NCBI RefSeq assembly: GCF_900698965.1
Contig: NZ_LR217725.1
Location: 992,001 to 1,056,000, forward strand
Source of the DNA: Erwinia_E haradaeae_A
GTDB lineage: Bacteria > Pseudomonadota > Gammaproteobacteria > Enterobacterales > Enterobacteriaceae
DNA length: 64,000 nucleotides
Direction: 5' to 3'
Below are positions 19,264-28,975 of this stretch, one piece after another; position 1 is the stretch's first letter; every line of letters starts with the position of its first letter. Position numbers and translations under genes: made by a program. The notes below the pieces were generated by a model, which was not told where the DNA came from, ran no database searches, and saw nothing but the letters and a program-made list of their open reading frames with translations.

Positions 19264-20039
19264 CAGCAGTAAAAAATCATTAAAATGATAACCTATCATG
19301 ACACTATAATAAATAAGCGTGCTCATAAAACAATATTTAGGTACAATTAGATTAGACAGTGGTATGCATAAGTGTTGTGATAATTTTTATTATAAGGAAG
19401 TGCTCTTCTAATACTGATATCATTTATTATAAGCTGTATCGCATTTTATTATATATAGAATATATGCTATTTAAGCAGATGTGAGTTCAAGCCTGATAAA
19501 CCCTAACTTTAGAAATAACAAACACAGTGTGTTAATATATCTATCAATCTAATAAAAATTAGACTCCCTAGCACAGGCGTTCTACTAAGTTAAGAAAGAA
19601 TAACATATACAAAATACTAGTATACTAATACTGATTTTCGGGAAACTAACTCTAATATATAGACCTTTTTGTTTTACCTAAAATATTTTTCTTTTAGCTG
19701 AAACCTTCAAAACTAACGCATACAACAAAATACTATGCAATGCCAAGATTTTGGGTCATACGTGCTTACCATCCAAGCCTTTAGAATATGGCATATGATT
19801 TCATAAATAAGAAATAGGCTAAAACCTTTCACTGATTCCGAGAATCCAGTTATTATAGTGGCTACATGCATACCATATAGTGCATAAATAAGATCAAAAT
19901 TAAAGAATTAGCTCTGATTTAAGACTATTATATATACCCATAAAGTATTTTTCATATCACATCACCTATAATATTCAGATTACTCGCGCATGTTGATATA
20001 CTCTAACTAACCCGACAGTACCATAACAAGTGAACAATA
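19264..20039. other. 0.78-kb non-coding stretch splitting kdsD from kdsC
   Basis: AT-rich, with no open frame, no insertion-sequence ends and no clear repeats. It separates two genes that are adjacent in one operon in E. coli, so kdsC-lptCAB probably has its own promoter here. Confidence 0.6.
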
Positions 20040-20615
20040 ATGATGAATGATACGCATAGTTTTATTTCAACTGTCTACGGACCGGTAGCTCTACCAGTAA
20101 TCCAAAAAGCAAAACAGGTAAAATTATTAATTTGTGATGTAGACGGCGTCATGTCCAATGGAATAATTTACCAAGGTGATAATGGTGAAAAATTTCAAAG
20201 TTTTCATATACGTGATGGATATGGAATTCATTGCTTGTTAACCGCTAAAATTGAAGTTGCAGTGATTACAGGGCGCCAATCTAAAGCTCTCGAAGAGCGC
20301 TGTGCCACTTTAGGCATTAAACACCTGTATCAAGGTAAGTCTGATAAAACCAGACCATTCCATTTAATTTTAGAAAAACTCAAACTTAGTGCGCATGAAG
20401 TAGCATATATTGGTGACGATCTAGCGGACTTACCAGTGATGCTACAAGTAGGTTTAAATATTGCAGTATCTGACGCCCATCCAATATTGCTCGCTAAAGC
20501 TCACTATATCACGCAGATTGCCGGTGGATGCGGAGCTGTACGAGAAATTTGTGACTTAATTCTGATATCACAAGGTAAAATGACCATAGACTGCACCTCT
20601 AGTCGTGATGAATAA
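20040..20615 (+). CDS. kdsC: 3-deoxy-D-manno-octulosonate 8-phosphate phosphatase KdsC
   Basis: Dephosphorylates KDO 8-phosphate to KDO for lipid A-core synthesis. The 191-residue product matches E. coli KdsC (188 aa). It is a HAD-superfamily phosphatase: nucleophile motif LLICDVDGV with Asp33 and Asp35, VITGRQSKALEERC (76-89), Lys in YQGKSDK, and acidic motif YIGDDLAD with Asp126 and Asp127. Two ATG codons in tandem (20040, 20043) could start it. Its stop overlaps the start of lptC by 8 nt, so the two are translationally coupled. Confidence 0.96.
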   Translation: MMNDTHSFISTVYGPVALPVIQKAKQVKLLICDVDGVMSNGIIYQGDNGEKFQSFHIRDGYGIHCLLTAKIEVAVITGRQSKALEERCATLGIKHLYQGKSDKTRPFHLILEKLKLSAHEVAYIGDDLADLPVMLQVGLNIAVSDAHPILLAKAHYITQIAGGCGAVREICDLILISQGKMTIDCTSSRDE

Positions 20616-21225
20616 AACAAAAAACTGGGTAATAGCATTGATAGTTTCTATGATTATCCTTTTATTTTTTGGAGTACTTACAATTTATAACAATATAGAA
20701 GACATCTGCAATATTAGTGATCAGGTTACCGAGCCCATTCATATTAGTACTAACTTACACGTATTAGTGTACAATAGTAAAGGCTCTATATCTTACCATA
20801 TAATGGCCGATAAAGCTCAATACTATTCTCATCATAAAATTAGCTGGTTTATTAACCCAATAATTGAGACGTATGACGATACAAAACTGCCCACCTGGAA
20901 GATACACGCCAATCAAGCTAAACTTACTCATGACAATATGTTATATTTATATGGAAATGTTCTAGTTGATAGCCTTGCTGATGAAATAGAGATAAAACAA
21001 ATTAAAACAAATAACGCAATAATCAGCTTAGTAACGCAAGATATTACTGCTGAAGGCAGTGTTATGCTATATGGTCGTAACTTTAAATCCACTAGTATAA
21101 AAATACATGGAAATTTACGTAATAAAACAGCAGAATTAATTGATGAAGTGAAAACTTCTTATGAAATCCAAAATAGAAGCCACAATCATAAACATATGTA
21201 TCAGCGGACTTTGTCTAATATATAG
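20608..21225 (+). CDS. lptC: LPS export protein LptC
   Basis: Bitopic inner-membrane protein that takes LPS from LptBFG and hands it to LptA. The product has 205 residues (E. coli 191). An N-terminal membrane helix WVIALIVSMIILLFFGVLTI (about residues 7-26) precedes the periplasmic beta-jellyroll. Matches to E. coli include WFINPIIETYDDTKLPTWKI, AKLTHDNMLYLYGNV and the terminal VKTSYEIQN. I take the ATG at 20608, overlapping the kdsC stop; the GTG one codon earlier is less likely. The gene overlaps lptA by 65 nt, and the extra C-terminal residues lie within that overlap. Confidence 0.94.
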   Translation: MNKTKNWVIALIVSMIILLFFGVLTIYNNIEDICNISDQVTEPIHISTNLHVLVYNSKGSISYHIMADKAQYYSHHKISWFINPIIETYDDTKLPTWKIHANQAKLTHDNMLYLYGNVLVDSLADEIEIKQIKTNNAIISLVTQDITAEGSVMLYGRNFKSTSIKIHGNLRNKTAELIDEVKTSYEIQNRSHNHKHMYQRTLSNI

Positions 21226-21715
21226 CATACCCTCTCTTGCACTGCTTAGAGATTTTAGTCAACCCGTTTATATAACGTCAGACAAACAGACGGTTGATGT
21301 GAAAAGCAATACTGCAATAGCTTCCGGTAATGTTCGCTTAACCCAGGGTACGATTCGAATCTTAGCCGTTCAGGTTATTATGATACGTCCAAATGGAGAT
21401 AATAAAAAAATGATTGTTGATGCGTATGGCGATCTGACTACATTCTATCAAATGCAAGATAATAACACCCCAGTTCAGGGGTGCGCAAAAAAAATTCATT
21501 ATGAATTAGAAAGTGATAAGTTAGAATTAATTGGGGATGCTTCTCTGAAGCAACTCAATAGCAACATACAATGCGATCATCTTACCTACTTTATGAAAGA
21601 ACAGAAAATACAGGCTATTAGTAATCATGCTAAGCGCATTACTACGATTCTCGTTCCTTCAGAATTACAGGATAACTATAAATCTTTAATGCCATTAAAA
21701 AATAAAAATCACTAA
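21161..21715 (+). CDS. lptA: LPS transport periplasmic protein LptA
   Basis: Periplasmic bridge protein whose beta-jellyroll units stack to carry LPS to the outer membrane. The 184-residue product matches E. coli LptA (185 aa). A signal peptide is present: MKSKIEATIINICISGLCLI then SIPSLALL, with cleavage probably near residue 27. The mature protein has GNVRLTQGTIRI, ATTFYQMQDN-like LTTFYQMQDNNTPVQG, and VPSELQDNYK near the end. The start lies inside lptC, in another frame, as in E. coli where the two genes also overlap. lptB begins 1 nt after its stop. Confidence 0.95.
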   Translation: MKSKIEATIINICISGLCLIYSIPSLALLRDFSQPVYITSDKQTVDVKSNTAIASGNVRLTQGTIRILAVQVIMIRPNGDNKKMIVDAYGDLTTFYQMQDNNTPVQGCAKKIHYELESDKLELIGDASLKQLNSNIQCDHLTYFMKEQKIQAISNHAKRITTILVPSELQDNYKSLMPLKNKNH

Positions 21716-21716
21716 T

Positions 21717-22445
21717 ATGTCAACATTATTTGTAGAGAATCTAATAAAAACTTACAAGGGCCGTATGATAGTCAAAGGTATCAGCCTTCATGTTAGATCA
21801 GGAGAAATTGTTGGTTTACTTGGACCTAATGGTGCAGGAAAAACAACAACATTCTATATGGTGGTAGGAATTATATCTCGTGACTCAGGACGAATTATGC
21901 TTGATCAAGAAGATATTAGTCTGCTTCCACTATATGCAAGAGCACGCCGCGGAATTGGGTATCTCCCACAAGAAAGCTCTATTTTTAGACGTCTAAGTGT
22001 TTTAGATAATTTAATGTCCGTGCTAGAAATACGTCATGACCTCACTAAAAAACAACGTAAAAATCGTGCTAATGAGTTATTAGACGAGTTTCATATAGGT
22101 TATCACCTACGTGGTAAAATGGGACAAACATTATCTGGTGGTGAACGGCGGCGCGTGGAAATTGCACGTGCGCTAGCGGCCAATCCAAAATTTATTCTCT
22201 TAGATGAGCCTTTTGCTGGTATAGATCCAATCTCAGTAACAGATATAAAAAATATTATACAGTATCTTCGAAATAATGGTTTAGGTGTATTAATTACTGA
22301 CCATAATGTCCGTGAAACATTATCAGTGTGTGAACGTGCATATATTGTTAATCAAGGACATTTAATTTCTCATGGCGTTCCAAAAAGTATCCTGTTAGAC
22401 GAGCAAGTACAGCGTGTCTATCTAGGCTCAGGGTTTAGACTTTAA
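21717..22445 (+). CDS. lptB: LPS export ABC transporter ATPase LptB
   Basis: Cytoplasmic ATPase of the LptB2FGC complex that extracts LPS from the inner membrane. The 242-residue product matches E. coli LptB (241 aa). Walker A GPNGAGKTT is at 36-44, the Q-loop YLPQESSIF at 82-90, the ABC signature LSGGERRRVEIARAL at 139-153, Walker B FILLDEP at 159-165 with catalytic Glu164, and the switch His196 in ITDHNVRE. All catalytic residues are intact. It ends the kdsC-lptC-lptA-lptB operon. A weak 6-bp hairpin (22459-22474) follows the stop. LptF, LptG, LptD and LptE must be elsewhere if the pathway works. Confidence 0.97.
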   Translation: MSTLFVENLIKTYKGRMIVKGISLHVRSGEIVGLLGPNGAGKTTTFYMVVGIISRDSGRIMLDQEDISLLPLYARARRGIGYLPQESSIFRRLSVLDNLMSVLEIRHDLTKKQRKNRANELLDEFHIGYHLRGKMGQTLSGGERRRVEIARALAANPKFILLDEPFAGIDPISVTDIKNIIQYLRNNGLGVLITDHNVRETLSVCERAYIVNQGHLISHGVPKSILLDEQVQRVYLGSGFRL

Positions 22446-24023
22446 ATAGATATTTCATCTACTAAAAATAGTAGTGTTGTCAATGATTGGATAATCTAGA
22501 CAGACTCTCATATAGAACGATGACATAAAAATGATTTTCTATCCTGTACGATATATTCTCAAAACATCATTTAGAAAAACCACCTCTTCTATGTATCTAC
22601 ATGGCAAAAGCTACTGTCGTTTGCATTCTTGGTGTTCACTCAATAGAGGTTAAATCTCTGTAGATGTTCAGGAAAGAATCCTGTTAACAAGGAATACAAT
22701 TCATACTATTTAATATTACGGATAAATATTTGAATTTAACGTAATCATTTTCTTACTATTAGGGCCAAACAGGTACAAAAACAATTAAAATTTAAGTATA
22801 GATTACAATCTAAATATAGAAGATCTTATATCATCAGTAATTGTTAGGGTGCAGAATATAGAGATATTACAAATCAGTTCTCAACTATATGACACTAGTA
22901 TAGCTAAAAATAACATATCCAATAGAGATGTATAGAATTATTCATTAGCATGATGCCTCTAAAATAGAATAATCTCTTCTAATAATAAGTATTATTTAGC
23001 TATATCTCTTTTAATTATGTTTACAAAACTAGAACCTGCATAACGATTTTCTTGGTATGCACTGCAAGGACTTTATCTATAAAGCTTTGATTAATACAAT
23101 ACTTCTTCAAGAAGAATCTATAATTTTATTGCATTTTGCAATATATAAAACACAATTATACGTTTATCAAAAGAATATAGTACCAAGTACTATCAATTTT
23201 ATCTTCCATAGGAGGCTTTATGCTTGAAGATGCATGAATATAATGGCTCTATAATCTTAGACGTTATCTCATGAGTATGGTTTGATGATCATCAATTATA
23301 AATCATATATACTAGAGCAGTATATACTATATGAAATTATTTAATATATAGCTATTCGGTGTTTTCTCATTAATACGTATAAACAGAACCAGATGTTCGT
23401 TGCTGATCCAGCTACCAATATAAATCTTATTTTTTAAAATATTTATGCATTAGTTCATGATATATCAGAAAATAGTTTGACTGGTAACGTTATAAAACGA
23501 TCACCGTAGGAATTATTCCTATCTCATGACTATCTCAGTAATTGAATACGACTTTTAGATATAAGGTAGAAATAATACAAGTTATTATCTATGTTTAGGT
23601 TTTTCTTGCTATAACCATGCCACAAAACAAGATCAATATTACCCTATATAATACATAGCTTATCACACCACATTCTATGGCGTGTCCAGGATGCAAAAAA
23701 TATACAAAGACTTATATTATTTGCATAAAAATATTTAAATTATTTAAATTGATTGAATTTTATAGTATATAAATACAGTCCACTGAAAGCATAAATAATA
23801 TCTATTACGCTCGCGATTAGATTTTGCTCACTATATAAACTAATGGCAAAAACATATTATTAAGTCATGTGAAGCTCTAATATTATAATTATAGGGAACT
23901 TTTTAAACAAAGAGAGACTATGACTATATGTATTCTTAACTTTTCTAATAAATAATTATTCTTTATTTTTTGTATGAAATGCAGTGCTATTTATCTCTTA
24001 ACAATATATAAGTAAGTAAATAT
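22446..24023. other. 1.6-kb gene-free slot where rpoN and hpf normally lie
   Basis: In E. coli rpoN (about 1.4 kb) and hpf (about 0.3 kb) lie between lptB and ptsN. Here the interval is nearly that length but has no readable frame for either. A strong Shine-Dalgarno (TAGGAGG, 23209-23215) with a correctly spaced ATG at 23220 leads only to five codons. Composition is uniformly AT-rich. This looks like in-place erosion of the two genes; that is inference from gene order. Confidence 0.55.
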
Positions 24024-24506
24024 ATGATAAATAATGATTCTCAACTAGAGCTTAGCACGTTACTGAACGTATCATGTACGCGTCATGATGTGTGTTGTAA
24101 CAGCAAAAAAGGGGCCTTAGAAATTATTAGTGGCATCGCAGCTAATCAACTGAGTTTACCACAGAAAATGATTTTAGACGCAATAGAAACACGTGAAAAC
24201 ATGGGAAGTACTGGCATTGGAAATGGTATTGCGATCCCACATGGTACATTAGCAGAACACGCCCTACATACTACCGGTGTTTTTTTACGTCTTGAAAGAC
24301 CTATCGTTTTTGATGCCCTTGACAATCAACCCGTAGATCTTTTATTTGCGTTATTGGTACCAGTAGATCAATGTAAAACTCACTTATATACACTATCTTT
24401 GGTAGCGAAGCGATTAGCAGATCAATCAATTTTGCGTCGTCTGCGATCCGCACGTAGTGATGAAGATCTATATAGTATTTTTACGGCAGTACACAAAAAA
24501 ATCTAA
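24024..24506 (+). CDS. ptsN: nitrogen-PTS enzyme IIA PtsN
   Basis: Phosphocarrier of the nitrogen-related PTS; in E. coli it tunes potassium transport and other regulators rather than moving sugars. The 160-residue product matches E. coli PtsN (163 aa), with MGSTGIGNGIAIPHGTLAEH and the phosphorylated His73. DALDNQPVDLLFALLVP and HLYTLSLVAKRLADQ also match. The E. coli neighbours are missing on both sides: rpoN and hpf upstream, rapZ and npr downstream. The partner NPr and enzyme I-Ntr are therefore not visible. Confidence 0.95.
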   Translation: MINNDSQLELSTLLNVSCTRHDVCCNSKKGALEIISGIAANQLSLPQKMILDAIETRENMGSTGIGNGIAIPHGTLAEHALHTTGVFLRLERPIVFDALDNQPVDLLFALLVPVDQCKTHLYTLSLVAKRLADQSILRRLRSARSDEDLYSIFTAVHKKI

Positions 24507-24981
24507 TAATAATTATAGTATGGCTATTTGTTTCTAAAAACAATCTGTAGTACAAACTCTTAAACCTATTTCGTGTATCTATGATGAGTCAACGCCTTAG
24601 ACTAACACAACTTTCAGTGCTTTATTGAGTACACTAGATTCAGTTTGTTATTATTACGAGTATTTTATATGGTAACCTAAAACCAAAAACCAAATAAACT
24701 TTGATACTATACAGAATACTTTCTAGCATCCTGAAATTAAAAATTCACCATTATTTATGCTATACTACAAGACATGATATGTTATTATTTATCATCGATA
24801 AATACATATCAATAAATACATATCAGATAAGACCCTTATGATATACATAGAATAAAACATAACACTTGATATTAAATTATAGAGAATTTTCACTCTCACT
24901 ACTCTCAGTAGATAGGATCTAAGAAACTCTTTCAAGTATAAAATATACATAGTTTTGTATTTGTGTATCACTAATATTCGT
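24507..24981. other. convergent spacer ptsN/zapA
   Basis: AT-rich, no gene. In E. coli the 6S RNA gene lies downstream of zapA; the matching place here (just below 24982, minus strand) shows no 6S-like long GC-containing hairpin. Confidence 0.5.
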
Positions 24982-25293
24982 CTAATGCGCTAACACTGTT
25001 TTTACATTGCATAGAGATTTTTCTGCAGTTACGTATAATATTTTTATACGTTGTGACATGCATTCTTGATCATTCTTTTGTTGAAGTGCCTCTTGCGCTA
25101 ATGCATAGCAAAGATTCCATACAGTACTAAAAAGTAATTGGTCGGTATTGGTCATCTTGGTGCGAGTTTTTAAATCCGTTAACTTTTTTATGAGATCTTC
25201 TGCAGCTACATGCAATGCTTCTCTCTGCTCTAAAGGAGAATAAACTCGTAATGCGTATCCCCAAATATACACATCTACCGATTCCGCAAGCAT
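24982..25293 (-). CDS. zapA: cell division protein ZapA
   Basis: Small coiled-coil protein that crosslinks FtsZ filaments in the Z-ring. The 103-residue product matches E. coli ZapA (109 aa): VDVYIWGYALRVYSPLEQRE at the globular N-terminus, then DLKTRTKMTNTDQLLF and a helical C-terminus. The last several residues of the E. coli protein are missing. As in E. coli it is transcribed divergently from the pepP-ubiH-ubiI cluster. The ygfB gene that should lie between them is absent. Confidence 0.9.
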   Translation of the reverse strand: MLAESVDVYIWGYALRVYSPLEQREALHVAAEDLIKKLTDLKTRTKMTNTDQLLFSTVWNLCYALAQEALQQKNDQECMSQRIKILYVTAEKSLCNVKTVLAH

Positions 25294-26471
25294 TGGATTA
25301 TTCTGATTATTTTTTGTATTTTAACCTAAACCAGATAGTAAAAATTATTTATGCAATAATAACCAAACTAAATCAATCAGACATCATTAATCCGATATAG
25401 GATTATTATCCTATTAAACATAGCTATATTAGTAATATTTACAAATTATAAATGATTTGCATATCTTCTATTTTTATAAAATTGAAATACGATTTTACAG
25501 CTTGAAAGTCGTAGGCACATTCTTTAGAATCATAATTCTAGGTGTATTGTATGTCAAAGCAAGCACTGTATCGTTAAAACAGATAGCATTAACAATTAAT
25601 ACATATAGAGATAATCAGTTGTGATCCTATAGCTCAAAACTAAAAGATCAAATTTTCTACAGTATATACTTATACATTTATTGAGAGTTAGGCGTCAAAA
25701 GTAGTGTTACTAATGCAAAAACAATGTTCTATCACACACACAGCTTGTTATAAAAATTTTATCTACTTTTATCTATGCTATCAAAAACACTTACAGTTTT
25801 GACATATTCACCCCTAATAAATTACTGATACCAATAAGAATAATATTACTAATATACATATTTTACGATCTCTCCTCTGATGTGTTTTAGAGATTATCCG
25901 ATCCTAGATGCCTCTACTTTATCCTTTTATTAGCCACTATCACACTCTTATTTAGAGTGCAATTGAATAATTAAATATATTGCCATGCCAAAATAAAGCA
26001 ATCAATCTTTTAATTATTGTAACAAGTCTATTGCTATTCTGTATCTTACTCAAGATGACCTTCAAAAGGTATATCTATTGCCTTATCTTCTTCTTGAGTG
26101 TTCTTCTTCAGATATACAAGAAACTTGATTCCCAATATCAGGTATGTTTTTATAATCCTTTCGTGCCTAATTCATTATTCTGTTACGATTAAAATAAAAG
26201 ATATATTGCCTGTACCCCAATCTTCTAATGCTAACTGAAACAATCACTAATACTAACCCTGTTGTTATACATATCTCTGTAGGTGCTATTTATGCTAAAT
26301 TATAATCTTATAATGCAGTATAGATTATTGATCTATCACAATAAAACTAGATATACTGTATATCATGATCTTTATGATCGGATAATGACGTACTATTAGA
26401 ACACACTGCTCCACTTTACTACTGCTACATTCTGTTAATAAACTTTCTTCAATATCTCTGCAGAATCCATA
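25294..26471. other. 1.2-kb gene-free divergent region zapA/pepP
   Basis: No coding sequence is supported. ygfB (about 0.58 kb) occupies part of this interval in E. coli and no remnant of it is readable. A 70-codon frame at 25980-26192 is hydrophobic and T-rich, and looks like chance. Confidence 0.55.
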
Positions 26472-27788
26472 ATGACTAAAAAAGAATTTTTACATCGTCG
26501 GAAAGCACTATTATCTAAAATGACCCCATCTAGCGGGGCATTATTTTTTGCCGCACCAGTGGTTATAAGAAGCAAAGATAGCGCGTATCCTTATCGACAA
26601 AATAGTGACTTTTGGTATTTTACTGGTTTTAATGAATCAGAAGCAGCTCTTTTGTTAATAAAAAGCGCCACTTACCAAAACTGTAGCGTTCTTTTTAATC
26701 GCAGGTCTACCTTCAGGACTCAGGTTTGGCTTGGTAATTGCCTTGGGCAAGAAGCTGCACTTTCTCAACTATCAGTGGACTATGCATTTCCCTGGGATAC
26801 CATGAGCAATAATATATGCCTTTTTCTCAATAGCTTAAAGATTATCTATCATGCACAGGGACAGGATAGTTTTGCGGATACCATTCTTTTCAGCGTCTTG
26901 GATAAACTGCACAAAGGTGCATCTCGGAAGTCCTCCCCCCCAATCAGAATAGCTGACTGGCGCCCATGGGTTCATGAGATGCGCCTGGTTAAATCTAAAG
27001 CAGAACAAGATTTATTACGAAAAGCAGGACGTATTAGCGCTCTAGCTCATCAGCGTGCCATGTCATGCTTATCTCCAGACATGTATGAATATCAGCTAGA
27101 GGGTGAAATTCAATATGAATTCAGTAGATACGGAGCACGATTTTCGTCGTATAATACAATTATTGCTTCAGGAAAAAACGCCTGTATTTTGCATTACAAT
27201 AATAACGAAAAACAGATGAAATCTGGAGAGCTGGTGCTCATTGATGCCGGTTGTGAATTACAGGGTTATGCTGGAGACGTTACAAGAACTATTCCAGTAA
27301 ATGGAGCGTTTACTACACCTCAGCGCGCTATTTATAGTATTGTATTGGATGCAATTAATTTAGGACTCTCGCTATACAAACCTGGAGCTACTATCTTGTA
27401 CGTTACCAAATGTGTAACACGAATGATAACAAGACGACTTATACAATTAAAGATTCTACATGGTCATGAGGAGGCTCTTATTGAGAGTGACGCTCTCAAT
27501 AAGTTTTTCATGCACAAGCTTAGTCATTGGCTTGGTTTAGATGTACATGATGTAGGTAATTATGGTACAAACTATAATCGTGTATTAGAACCGGGCATGG
27601 TCCTTACAATTGAACCAGGCATCTACATTCCTCCTGATGCAAATGTACCTAAGGAGTATCTCGGTATTGGTATTCGCATTGAAGATGACATTCTTATTAC
27701 AAAAGATGGTAATGAGAACCTAACTGTTCTTGCAGAAAAAGATATCAGGACAATTGAAACCTTAATGATAAATAAAAAAAAATTATGA
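26472..27788 (+). CDS. pepP: Xaa-Pro aminopeptidase PepP
   Basis: Cytoplasmic metallopeptidase (family M24) that removes an N-terminal residue preceding proline. The 438-residue product matches E. coli PepP (441 aa). The dinuclear metal ligands are all present: Asp258 (LIDAGCE), Asp269 (GDVTRT), His352 (KLSHWLG), Glu381 (TIEPGIYIP) and Glu404 (IRIEDD), plus His359 in DVHDVG. It heads the pepP-ubiH-ubiI operon. The stop overlaps the ubiH start in an ATGA arrangement, which suggests translational coupling. Confidence 0.96.
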   Translation: MTKKEFLHRRKALLSKMTPSSGALFFAAPVVIRSKDSAYPYRQNSDFWYFTGFNESEAALLLIKSATYQNCSVLFNRRSTFRTQVWLGNCLGQEAALSQLSVDYAFPWDTMSNNICLFLNSLKIIYHAQGQDSFADTILFSVLDKLHKGASRKSSPPIRIADWRPWVHEMRLVKSKAEQDLLRKAGRISALAHQRAMSCLSPDMYEYQLEGEIQYEFSRYGARFSSYNTIIASGKNACILHYNNNEKQMKSGELVLIDAGCELQGYAGDVTRTIPVNGAFTTPQRAIYSIVLDAINLGLSLYKPGATILYVTKCVTRMITRRLIQLKILHGHEEALIESDALNKFFMHKLSHWLGLDVHDVGNYGTNYNRVLEPGMVLTIEPGIYIPPDANVPKEYLGIGIRIEDDILITKDGNENLTVLAEKDIRTIETLMINKKKL

Positions 27789-28963
27789 GCATTATTGTCG
27801 TGGGGGGGGGAGTAGTTGGTGTCACCTTAGCGCTGGCTATTGCTTATGAAACACAAGGTAGGCAAGTAGTAAATTTAGTAGAAGGATTAGATCCCAGCAC
27901 ACGTTTTGCTTTAAATGATGCTGGACGTAGTATTGCACTATCTGAAGCTACTTATAAAAAACTATCCGCTCTTAATATTTGGTCATCTCTTGCGCCTATT
28001 GCTACCGCAATTACCAACATTCATATTAGTGATCGTGGTCTACCTAGTTCTATTGTGCTTAATGCAACAGACTACGGTGTCTCTTCGTTAGGATATGTTA
28101 TAGAATTAAAGAGCGCGCTCAAGAGATTATTTGCTCGTCTGAAAGCTACGCCCGGAATTGCCTTATATTGTCCAAATAAAATTTCCTCTATCGAACGTAC
28201 AAAAGATTTTGTTCGTGTTACCCTAGACGATCATAAAATACTTTACGGCACCTTATTAATTGCTGCTGATGGATCATCATCTAATGTTGCTAAGCTTTGC
28301 GGTATTAAGCGATACTGTTGTGATTATCCGCAAATAGCGGTTGTAGCTACCATTTCTACACAGTTAGAACATAAAGGATGGGCATTTGAAAGATTCACTA
28401 GTGAAGGACCACTTGCAATGCTACCAATCGCAAATGGATATAGCTCTCTGGTCTGGTGCCAAGCCACATCAAATAAAGAGGCAATATCTCATTGGAGTGA
28501 TCAGGAATTCCTGATGGAACTACAAAAAGCATTTGGTTGGCGTCTGGGGCATCTGACAGGTACCGGAAAAAGGCAAATTTACCCATTACAATTACAAATT
28601 ATCAGTCAAAATATATCTCATCGCCTAATTTTCATTGGAGATGCCGCACACACCTTGCATCCTGTTGCTGGACAGGGCTGTAACCTTGGAATTCGTGACG
28701 TTATGTCATTATTAGATACTTTACAAATCGCCTGGAACAGCGGAAAGGATGCAGGAGAGTATAGAACCCTACAGCGCTATCAGAAATTGCGAAAACTAGA
28801 TGTACAAACAACTATTAATATCACTAATGGGCTAGTTAATATATTTTCTAGTAAGGAAGCGCTACTAGTAATGGGGCGTACGCTAGGTATGGCAATAATA
28901 GATCACATACCGCAACTACGCAATATACTTGCTCAATGGACTTTAGGTTGGCTAAAAAGTTAA
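27785..28963 (+). CDS. ubiH: 2-octaprenyl-6-methoxyphenol hydroxylase UbiH
   Basis: FAD-dependent monooxygenase of aerobic ubiquinone synthesis. The 392-residue product has the same length as E. coli UbiH. The dinucleotide-binding motif VVGGGVVG is at residues 5-12, the DG motif IAADGSSSN is near 160, and the second FAD motif FIGDAAHTLHPVAGQGCNLG is intact. A run of nine G at 27802-27810 encodes the glycines of the first motif, so any slippage there would shift the frame at codon 7-9. It overlaps pepP by 4 nt, and ubiI starts 12 nt after its stop. Confidence 0.95.
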   Translation: MSIIVVGGGVVGVTLALAIAYETQGRQVVNLVEGLDPSTRFALNDAGRSIALSEATYKKLSALNIWSSLAPIATAITNIHISDRGLPSSIVLNATDYGVSSLGYVIELKSALKRLFARLKATPGIALYCPNKISSIERTKDFVRVTLDDHKILYGTLLIAADGSSSNVAKLCGIKRYCCDYPQIAVVATISTQLEHKGWAFERFTSEGPLAMLPIANGYSSLVWCQATSNKEAISHWSDQEFLMELQKAFGWRLGHLTGTGKRQIYPLQLQIISQNISHRLIFIGDAAHTLHPVAGQGCNLGIRDVMSLLDTLQIAWNSGKDAGEYRTLQRYQKLRKLDVQTTINITNGLVNIFSSKEALLVMGRTLGMAIIDHIPQLRNILAQWTLGWLKS

Positions 28964-28975
28964 GAGAGAAAAGTA

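Noticed and set aside
23209..23237. Strong TAGGAGG with spaced ATG
   Set aside because: The frame stops after five codons; kept only as a possible ghost start, not a gene.
24507..24981. Possible 6S RNA gene next to zapA
   Set aside because: The E. coli position was checked on the minus strand; no long imperfect hairpin with the 6S bubble or matching sequence was seen.
25980..26192. 70-codon hydrophobic frame in the ygfB position
   Set aside because: No similarity to YgfB and no ribosome-binding site; T-rich DNA gives hydrophobic frames by chance.
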